From NCBI RefSeq assembly GCF_008386585.1, contig NZ_VUOB01000041.1:275299-339298 (forward strand): a stretch of 64,000 bases of DNA, written 5' to 3'. Each line of letters starts with the position of its first letter. The first letter of the stretch is position 1. The stretch is from Solihabitans fulvus (lineage in GTDB: Bacteria > Actinomycetota > Actinomycetes > Mycobacteriales > Pseudonocardiaceae). Positions 57,633 through 64,000 of this stretch are shown here, one piece after another. Both the position numbers and the translations under genes were made by a program. Under the pieces are notes generated by a model. The model was not told the origin of the DNA. It did not search any database and saw only the letters and a list, made by a program, of their open reading frames with translations.

Positions 57633-60611
57633 TTAGCCGCCAAGGACTTCGCGCACCTCGGCCGCCTCCGGCACGCCGAGTTCGACGAAGCCGGCCAGGG
57701 CGAGCGTCCAGTGCTCCCGCGCCACGTCGGGTTCGGTGTGCCGCACCGCGTGCGCGATGCCGTCGTGCGCGCGGGCCTGCTGCATCGGATCCCTGGTGCG
57801 CGCGGCGGCGGCCAGCGCCTGCTCGTGGTCCGCGCGGGCCAGGTCGAGCCTGCCGAGCGCGCGGTGCACCAGGCCCAACTCGTTGAGAATCCTGCTCTCC
57901 ACCCGGTGCAGGCCGATCTGCCTGGCCAGCGCCAGCGCCTGCTGCTGATGGTCGAGCGCCTGCCCAGGGCGGCCGGCCAACCGGTTGGCCGCGCCGAGGT
58001 TCGTCAGCAGCACGGCCTCGCTGCGCCGGTCGCCGAACCGCCGGCACAGCGCGACCGCCTCGGCGCAGCACCGCAGCGCGTCCTCGTGGCGGCCGGTCCT
58101 GCTGTGCAGCGTGCCGAAGTAGGTCAGCGCGATCGACCGGGACCACTGGTCGCCGAGCTCCTCCGCGATCGCGAGCGCCCTGCTCTGGTGGTCGAACGCC
58201 TCCTCGAACCGCCCCAACTGGTCGCACACGCTGCCGAGCATCGTCAGCGCGAGGAGTTCCCCCGACCGGCCGCCGACGAGCCGGAACAGGGTCAGCGCCC
58301 TGGTGTGCCGCTCGACCGCCTCCTGGTAGCGGCCCAGCTGGTCGCAGACCCTGGCGTGCATCGTCAACGTCAGCGCCTCGCCCCAGTGGTCGCCGATCTG
58401 CCCGTACCGCAGCGCGGCGCCGGTGTGGCACTCGATCGACTCGTCGTAGCGGCCCGCGTGCCAGTACACGTTGGCCAGACTCTGCAACGCCCGCGCCTCG
58501 GTCTGCGGGTCGCCGACCCGCCGGGCCGCGGCCAGCGCCAACTGGTGCGTGCTGATCCAGTCGTGCGTGTAGCCGCGGGTCAGGAAGTACCGCCACAGCG
58601 CGATCGGCAGCTGGCACAGGATGCGCGGCCGGTCGGTCTCCTCGGCGTGGAAGATCGCCGCCACCAGGTTCGCGTGCTCGGCCCCGCACCACGCCAGCGC
58701 CTCGCTGGGGCCGGCGAACGTCGGCGTGTGCTCCGGCGGATCGCTCAGCTCGACCTCGAACCGGCGCAGCGCCGGCACGAGGTGACCGTCGGCGCGGTGC
58801 GCGGTGTGCAGGTAGTAGTCGAGCAGCCGGGTGACGGCCGCGCGGCGGTCCGCGTCGGACTCGGTGTCCCGCGCGGTGCTGTGCGCGTGCTGGCGGAGCA
58901 GGTCGTGGAACCGGTACCTGCCGGGCACCGGCTGGCCGATCAGGTGCACGTCGACCAGGTCCTCCAGCAGCTGCTCGACCTCGTCGAGCGGCCGGCCGGT
59001 CAGCGCGGCGGCGGCGTAACGGTCCACGTCCGGGCCGGGATGCAGGCCGAGGAGCCGGAACAGGCGCTGCTGTGCCGGCGTGAGGTCCTGGTAGGACAAC
59101 GCGAACGCGGCGGCGACGCTGCGGTCGCCGGAGGCCAGCTCGGCCAGCCGCCGCTGCCCCGCGCGCAGCCGCTCGGCCAGGTGCGAGGCCGTCCACGCGG
59201 GCCGGGTGCGCAGCCGGGCCGCGGCGATCCGGATCGCCAGCGGCAGATATCCGCACAGCAGCACCAGTTCGCGCACCGCGTCCGGCTCCCTGGTGACCTG
59301 CTCCTCGCCGGCGACGCGGGCGAACAGCGCCACCGCGTCCTCGTGCGGCAGCACGTCGACGGACAGGGTGCGCGCCGCGTCGAGGTCGGCGAGCTGGCGG
59401 CGGCTGGTCACCAGCGCGAGGCAGCCCGACGCGCCGGGCAGCAGCGGCCGCACCTGGGCGGCGGTCGCGGCGTTGTCCAGCACGATGACGGCCCTGCGGT
59501 CGGCCAGCTCGGCGCGCCACAGCGCGGCGCGCGCCTCCAGCGTCTCCGGCACCTTCTCGCCGGGCACGCCGACCGCGCGCAGCAGTGTGTCCAGCGCGGC
59601 GGCCGGCGTCGTCGGCGCGCGACCTTCGGTGTGCGCGTGCAGGTCGATGAACAGCTGCGCGTCGGGGTAGCGGTCGGCGAGCCGGTGCGCCGCGTGCACC
59701 GCGAGGGTGGTCTTGCCGATGCCGGCCATGCCGTCGATCGCGCTGATCAGCACGGCCGTGCCGGCGTCCGCGTCCGCGCGGGGCAGCGTGGCGAGCAGCC
59801 TGCGCAGCTCGTCGTCCCGCCCGGTGAAGTCGGTGATGTCGCCGGGCAGGTCGTTGCGCGCGGCGCGCGGCGCGGCGGGCGCGGTCTCGTCGCGCAGGAT
59901 CTGTTGGCGCAGCCCCTGAAGCTCAGGGCCGGGGTCGATGCCGAGCTGCTCGACGAGGATCTCCCGCGCGTCGTCGAACGCGCGCACCGCGTCGGCCCTG
60001 CGGCCCGCGCGGTGCAGCGCGAGCATCAGCAGACCGTGCGGCCGTTCGCGCAGCGGGTTGTCCGCGATGAGCTCGGTCAACTCGGGAATCAGCTCGGCGT
60101 GCTGGCCGAGTGCGAGCCGGACCCTGGCGTGCAGTTCCCGCGTGGCAAGGCGTTCCTCGGCGAGCGCGGCCGCGTGCTGGGCGAGCTGCCGCCCCGCCAG
60201 CCCGTCCAGCGCGGGGCCGGCCCACAGCCGGAGCGCGTCCGCGAGCAGCCCGATGGCCTGCGTCGGCGGCGCGGCGGTGGCCCGCGCGACCAGGTCGCGG
60301 AACACCGCGAGGTCCAGCTCGCCCTCGTCGACGCGCAGCTCGTAGCCGGTGGGGTAGGTGGCGATCCTGGCCCTGTCGCCGGGTTCCGCGTCGGCGAGCA
60401 CCCGCCGCAGTCGGAACACGCACGTCTGGAGCGCGGCGACGGTGGCCGGCCGCTCGTCGCCGCCCATCGCGGCCGCCAACCGCTCGACCGGGACGACCCG
60501 GTTGGCGTGCAGCAGCAACAGCGCCAGCACGGTGAGCTGCTTCGCACCGGGAATCCGCACCGGTCCGGCCGGCCCGTCGACCGTCACCGGCCCGAGTACT
60601 CGAAAGCGCAA
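57633..60611 (-). CDS. SARP/NB-ARC/TPR regulator, tandem paralogue 1
   Basis: 992-residue activator: OmpR-like winged helix (about 1-90, RFRVLGPVTVDGPAG), activation domain to about 245, NB-ARC ATPase with GMAGIGKTTLAVHAAHRLAD, and about eight C-terminal TPR units (LANVYWHAGRYDESIECHTG). The TTG at 60611 is chosen by comparison with the next paralogue: both have a GGGGGG ribosome site four or five bases before a start leading into xFR(V/I)LGPV. Earlier in-frame starts give non-conserved residues. It and the upstream gene arose by duplication. No biosynthetic genes are visible in the window. Confidence 0.9.
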   Translation of the reverse strand: MRFRVLGPVTVDGPAGPVRIPGAKQLTVLALLLLHANRVVPVERLAAAMGGDERPATVAALQTCVFRLRRVLADAEPGDRARIATYPTGYELRVDEGELDLAVFRDLVARATAAPPTQAIGLLADALRLWAGPALDGLAGRQLAQHAAALAEERLATRELHARVRLALGQHAELIPELTELIADNPLRERPHGLLMLALHRAGRRADAVRAFDDAREILVEQLGIDPGPELQGLRQQILRDETAPAAPRAARNDLPGDITDFTGRDDELRRLLATLPRADADAGTAVLISAIDGMAGIGKTTLAVHAAHRLADRYPDAQLFIDLHAHTEGRAPTTPAAALDTLLRAVGVPGEKVPETLEARAALWRAELADRRAVIVLDNAATAAQVRPLLPGASGCLALVTSRRQLADLDAARTLSVDVLPHEDAVALFARVAGEEQVTREPDAVRELVLLCGYLPLAIRIAAARLRTRPAWTASHLAERLRAGQRRLAELASGDRSVAAAFALSYQDLTPAQQRLFRLLGLHPGPDVDRYAAAALTGRPLDEVEQLLEDLVDVHLIGQPVPGRYRFHDLLRQHAHSTARDTESDADRRAAVTRLLDYYLHTAHRADGHLVPALRRFEVELSDPPEHTPTFAGPSEALAWCGAEHANLVAAIFHAEETDRPRILCQLPIALWRYFLTRGYTHDWISTHQLALAAARRVGDPQTEARALQSLANVYWHAGRYDESIECHTGAALRYGQIGDHWGEALTLTMHARVCDQLGRYQEAVERHTRALTLFRLVGGRSGELLALTMLGSVCDQLGRFEEAFDHQSRALAIAEELGDQWSRSIALTYFGTLHSRTGRHEDALRCCAEAVALCRRFGDRRSEAVLLTNLGAANRLAGRPGQALDHQQQALALARQIGLHRVESRILNELGLVHRALGRLDLARADHEQALAAAARTRDPMQQARAHDGIAHAVRHTEPDVAREHWTLALAGFVELGVPEAAEVREVLGG

Positions 60612-60673
60612 CGCGCCCCCCTGCCACACCCCGTGCGGCCATAGCGGGCATGCGATGCCCGCCCTGCTGGCAC

Positions 60674-60686
60674 AGCACTGTAGCCA
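60674..60686 (-). promoter_or_regulatory. Shared promoter element of SARP paralogue 1
   Basis: AGCACTGTAGCCA (TGGCTACAGTGCT on the coding strand, with TACAGT as possible -10) lies about 63 bases before the start. The same 13 bp occur at 63918-63930 at the same distance before the other paralogue. Confidence 0.5.
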
Positions 60687-60880
60687 CACCGGGCCCGCGA
60701 GGCCCCGTCGCGCTCAGCGCGACATGCTGTGCAGGACGCCCGCGCGGCACCCGATGTCACGAACGCGGCCCCGCAGCCACACCGGGCCCGCGAGGCCCTG
60801 CCGCGCTCAGCGCGACATGCCTTGCAGGGTGCCTTCGTGACACCCAACGTCGTGCAGGGTCCCTTCCTGACACGGAAAAC
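60674..60880. repeat. Dispersed-repeat cluster between the two SARP paralogues
   Basis: A unit beginning GCCACACCGGGCCCGCGAGG and ending CGCTCAGCGCGACATGC occurs at 60683 and 60776, 93 bp apart. A second unit starting TGCAGGGT, with TGACAC downstream, occurs at 60823 and 60853, 30 bp apart. The latter lies inside the end of the upstream SARP gene and encodes its CQEGTL and CHEGTL repeats. Confidence 0.7.
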
Positions 60881-63860
60881 CCAGCTCGGCGCGGATGGCC
60901 TCGGCCCGCCGCGCGTGCTCCCGAGCCGCGTCGAAATCGCTGTCGCGCAGCAACTTCGCGATCGCGCGGTGCGCCCTGGCCTCCTGCACGCGGTCGTTCA
61001 CCTCGACGGCGCGGGCCAGCGCCAGCTCGTGCTGGGGCAGCGCGTTGGCCGGCCGGCCCATCGCCGACAGCACCTCGCCGAGGTCGTTGAGCATCCGGTT
61101 CTCGTCCCGGCGCACGCCGACCCGCCGGTTGAGTTCGAGGGCCTGCTGCTGGTGGGCCAACGCCTCGTCGTAGCGGCCGAGCCTGCCGTAGGCGACGCCG
61201 AGGTTGGCGAGCATCACGGCCTCGCCCCGCCGGTCGCCGACCCGGCGGCTCAGCACGACCGCGGCGCGGGAGTGCTCCAGCGCGTCCTCGTACCGGCCGA
61301 GCTGGCCGCACACCACGCCGAGATAGGTCAGCGCCACCGACTGGCCCCACTCGCTGCCGATCCTGCGGTACAGGGCCAGCGCGCGTTCCTCGTGCGCGAG
61401 CGCCTCGGCGAGCCGGCCGAGCTGGCTGAGCACGCTGCCGAGCAGGGTCAACGCCAGTCCCTCGCCCCACGCGTTGCCGATGCCACGGAGCAGCGCGAGG
61501 GCCGCGCCGTGGTGTTCGGCGGCGTCCGCGTAGCGGCCGAGGTAGTCGCACACGACGCCGAAGTTGGTTCTCGCGATGCCCTCGCCCCACGCGTCGCCGA
61601 TCTCGCGGTACCTCGCGACGGCCTGCCGCCCGTGGTCCAGCGCCTCCTCGAACCGGCCGGCGTGCCAGTACACGACGGAGAAGCTGCGCAGCGTCTCCGC
61701 CTCAGCCCAGCGGTCGCCGAGGCGGCGGGCGGCGCGCAGGCCGTGCTGGTGCGTGGTGATCCAGTCCAGGGTGTAGCCGCGCATGTAGAAGAAGCGCCAC
61801 AGGTTCTGCGGCAGCTGCCAGGTGTGCCGGTGCGAGCCGATCTCGGCCGAGTAGGCGACCGCCGCGATCAGGTTGGCGTGCTCGGCCTCGCACCACGCCA
61901 ACGCGTCGGCCTGGTCGCGCAGGCGCGGCGCGTACGCGGGCGGATGCGTCAGCTCGGCGGTGAGCGGCCGGCCGCGCGGCACCAGGTGACCGTCGGCGAG
62001 GTTGGCGGTGTGCAGGTAGTAGTCGAGGACCCGGTCGACGGCCGCCCGCCGCGCCGCCTCGGACTCGGTGTCCCTGGCGATCGTGTGCGCGTGCCAGCGC
62101 AGCAGGTCGTGCTGCTGGTACCGGTCCGTGCTGCGCTGCCCGATCAGGTGCACGTCGACGAGGTCCTCCAGCAGCCGCTCCGCCTCCTCCAGCGGCCGGT
62201 CGGTCAGCGCGGCGGCGGCGTAGGCGTCCACGTCGGGGCCGGGCTGCAGGCCGAGCATGCGGAACAGGTGCTGCTGCGCGGGCGTGAGGTGCTGGTAGGA
62301 CAACGCGAAGGCGGCGGCGACGCTGCGGTCGCCAGCGGCCAGCTCGGCGAGGCGGCGCTGCCCCTCGCGCAGCCGCTCGGCGAGGTGCGCGGCGGCCCAG
62401 GTCGGCCGGGTGCGCAGCCGCGCGGCCGCGATGCGGATCGCCAACGGCAGGTAGCCACACAGCTCGACGATCTCGGCGACGGCCAGGTCGGCCTTGGCGG
62501 AGTCGGCCTCGGCGCGGTCGTCGCCGAGCACGCGGGCGAACAGCCGCGCCGCGTCCCGCGCCGGCAGCACGTCGAGGGACAGCGTGTGCGCGGCCTCCAG
62601 CGCGGCCAGCTGGCGCCGGCTGGTCACCAGCACCAGGCAGCCGGACGCGCCGGGCAGCAACGGTCGGACGTGCGCGGCGCTGGCCGCGTTGTCCAGCACG
62701 ATCACCACCCTGCGGTTGGCCAGTTCCGCCCGCCACAGCGCGGAACGCTGGTCCAGCTCGGCGGGAATCTTGTCGCCAGGCACGCCGAGCGCGCGCAGCA
62801 ACGCGTCCAGCGCGGCGGCGGGATCGGTTGGCTGGTGGCCGTCGGTGTGCGCGTGCAGGTCGACGAACAGCTGGGCGTCGGGGTAGCGGTCGGCGAGCTT
62901 GTGCGCCACGTGCACGGCGAGCGCGGTCTTGCCGATGCCGGCCATGCCGTCGATGGTGGCGATCGCGACCGCCCCGCCGTCGTCGTTGTCCGGCAACGTG
63001 TCCAGCAGCCTGCGCACCTCGACCGCGCGCCCGGTGAAGTCCGCGATGTCGCCGGGCAGGTCGTTGCGGCGGACGGGCTGGGCCTGCGCGACTCCAGTCG
63101 GCGGCGTGACGAGTTCGGGGTCGCCCTGGAGGATCCGTTGGTGCAGCTCGCGAAGCTCCTGGCCGGGCCGGATGCCGAGCTCCTCGGCGAGCACGCGTCT
63201 GGCCCGCTGGTACGCGTGCAGGGCGTCAGCCTGCCGGCCGGCCCGGTACAGCGCGAGCATCAGGTGGGTGTGCAGGCGTTCCCGCGTCGGGTGCGTGTCG
63301 ACGAGCGTGGTCAGCTCGGGCACCAGGTCGGCGTGCTGGCCGAGCACGAGCCGCACCCCGAGGTGTTGTTCAACCGCGGCAAGGCGTTCCTCGTCGAGGA
63401 TGGCGGCGTGCGCGCGCAGCGTCCTGCTGTCGATGCCGGCCAGCGCCGGCCCCCGCCACAGCGCGAGCGCGCCACGCAGCGCGTCGGCCGCGTCGACGGG
63501 CGCCCGGTGCGTCAGCGCGACGCGGGCCCTGGTCACCTGGTGGCGGAAGGCCGCGACGTCCAGTTCGTCCGGGTCGGCGCGCAGCTCGTAGCCGCCCTGC
63601 CGGTTGGTGATGCGGTTGCCGCCGTCGGGTTCGGCCGCGTCCAGGGCGCGGCGCAACCGGAACACGCACGTCTGCAACGCGGCGCCGACGGTCACCGGCT
63701 GGTCCTCGCCCCACACCGCGTCGGCGAGCTGCTCGACGGAGACGACCCGGCCCGGCTGGACGAGCAGCGCGGCCAGCAACATGGTCTGCTTCGAGCCGCG
63801 CAGCGGGACCGCCCCGCCCTGCCCCACCGCCTCGACCGGCCCCAGAATCCGAAACTCCAC
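60807..63860 (-). CDS. SARP/NB-ARC/TPR regulator, tandem paralogue 2
   Basis: 1017-residue activator with the same plan as its neighbour: winged helix (FRILGPVEAVGQGGAVPLRG), activation domain ending ELGIRPGQELRELHQRIL, NB-ARC with GMAGIGKTALAVHVAHKLAD and VVIVLDNAA, TPR units with YWHAGRFEEALDHGRQA and LGRYDEALAHQQQA. GTG at 63860 with GGGGGG five bases upstream. The last 20 residues (CQEGTLHDVGCHEGTLQG) come from intergenic-type repeats and look like a recent extension. Substrate pathway unknown. Confidence 0.92.
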   Translation of the reverse strand: MEFRILGPVEAVGQGGAVPLRGSKQTMLLAALLVQPGRVVSVEQLADAVWGEDQPVTVGAALQTCVFRLRRALDAAEPDGGNRITNRQGGYELRADPDELDVAAFRHQVTRARVALTHRAPVDAADALRGALALWRGPALAGIDSRTLRAHAAILDEERLAAVEQHLGVRLVLGQHADLVPELTTLVDTHPTRERLHTHLMLALYRAGRQADALHAYQRARRVLAEELGIRPGQELRELHQRILQGDPELVTPPTGVAQAQPVRRNDLPGDIADFTGRAVEVRRLLDTLPDNDDGGAVAIATIDGMAGIGKTALAVHVAHKLADRYPDAQLFVDLHAHTDGHQPTDPAAALDALLRALGVPGDKIPAELDQRSALWRAELANRRVVIVLDNAASAAHVRPLLPGASGCLVLVTSRRQLAALEAAHTLSLDVLPARDAARLFARVLGDDRAEADSAKADLAVAEIVELCGYLPLAIRIAAARLRTRPTWAAAHLAERLREGQRRLAELAAGDRSVAAAFALSYQHLTPAQQHLFRMLGLQPGPDVDAYAAAALTDRPLEEAERLLEDLVDVHLIGQRSTDRYQQHDLLRWHAHTIARDTESEAARRAAVDRVLDYYLHTANLADGHLVPRGRPLTAELTHPPAYAPRLRDQADALAWCEAEHANLIAAVAYSAEIGSHRHTWQLPQNLWRFFYMRGYTLDWITTHQHGLRAARRLGDRWAEAETLRSFSVVYWHAGRFEEALDHGRQAVARYREIGDAWGEGIARTNFGVVCDYLGRYADAAEHHGAALALLRGIGNAWGEGLALTLLGSVLSQLGRLAEALAHEERALALYRRIGSEWGQSVALTYLGVVCGQLGRYEDALEHSRAAVVLSRRVGDRRGEAVMLANLGVAYGRLGRYDEALAHQQQALELNRRVGVRRDENRMLNDLGEVLSAMGRPANALPQHELALARAVEVNDRVQEARAHRAIAKLLRDSDFDAAREHARRAEAIRAELGFPCQEGTLHDVGCHEGTLQGMSR

Positions 63861-63877
63861 GATCGCCCCCCTGGCGT

Positions 63878-63930
63878 ACCAGGTACCCCCAAGGGCCGGT
63901 CGAACCGGCCCGCACCAAGCACTGTAGCCA
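63878..63930 (-). promoter_or_regulatory. Leader of SARP paralogue 2: shared element and hairpin
   Basis: AGCACTGTAGCCA at 63918-63930 is the element shared with paralogue 1. Between it and the start lies the inverted repeat GGGCCGGT-cga-ACCGGCCC (63893-63911) and the palindrome GTACCAGGTAC near 63876. Nothing further is recognised up to 64000. Confidence 0.45.
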
Positions 63931-64000
63931 GCTGGGGTGGGGCCGGAGTGTGGGCTGGACCTCGGGTGTCGTCGGGGCTGTGGCGTTCGGGCTAGGCGGA

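Noticed and set aside
60729..63995. 1088-codon plus-strand frame opposite the second SARP paralogue
   Set aside because: The minus strand carries complete SARP, NB-ARC and TPR motifs; this frame is the antisense of those.

Overview
The window is high-GC actinomycete DNA, most likely from the Pseudonocardiales (inference). Support for this: strong third-position GC bias; frequent GTG and TTG starts; helix-turn-helix/DUF397 pairs; three SARP/AfsR-type regulators; DasR-like boxes upstream of a secreted chitinase; and many secreted proteases, lectins and hydrolases. Most of it reads as ordinary chromosome. I see no CRISPR array, rRNA, tRNA, phage or complete insertion sequence.

Layout. 0.3-6.4 kb: the glutamate synthase operon gltB-gltD. 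6.6-15.9 kb: a 2,964-residue secreted Rhs/YD-repeat protein whose C-terminal tip drops sharply in GC and is followed one base later by a small probable immunity gene. 15.9-20.4 kb: a large modular secreted subtilisin with three ricin-type lectin domains. 20.5-23.8 kb: DUF2461, pyruvate kinase and TesB-type thioesterase. 24.0-28.2 kb: a defence/regulation patch with hicAB, a beta-helix membrane protein, vapBC and a helix-turn-helix/DUF397 module, including a TTG-started DUF397 gene that is easily missed. 28.3-31.5 kb: uppP, a divergent Lrp/LysE pair and an unknown membrane-anchored protein.

31.6-37.1 kb: 6-phosphogluconate dehydrogenase, a secreted SGNH esterase, DacB (PBP4) and beta-carbonic anhydrase. 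37.5-39.2 kb: a second helix-turn-helix/DUF397 module, divergent from a 23-residue ORF coupled to a cysteine-rich small protein. 39.5-42.3 kb: the first SARP regulator. 42.4-45.3 kb: a LapA-like membrane protein and a GH18 chitinase with a recognisable promoter and two DasR-type boxes. 45.7-52.5 kb: a LuxR-family ATPase regulator followed by a MacB-type ABC transporter. 52.8-57.6 kb: a LacI repressor, an ACT-GNAT acetyltransferase, a zinc carboxypeptidase and an orphan DUF5753 protein. 57.6-63.9 kb: two tandem paralogous SARP/NB-ARC/TPR regulators separated by dispersed repeats.

How parts may work together. Chitinase, subtilisin, M14 carboxypeptidase and SGNH esterase form an extracellular degradative set. 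UppP, DacB and Gnd are envelope and central-metabolism housekeeping genes. The strongest non-routine signals are the low-GC Rhs tip with its immunity gene; paired palindromic operators over the promoters of both toxin-antitoxin modules; a 13-bp inverted repeat that puts the tesB ribosome site and TTG start in its loop; and unexplained repeat arrays around 39.2 kb and 60.7 kb. Most named functions rest on recognising families by eye; no database search was run.
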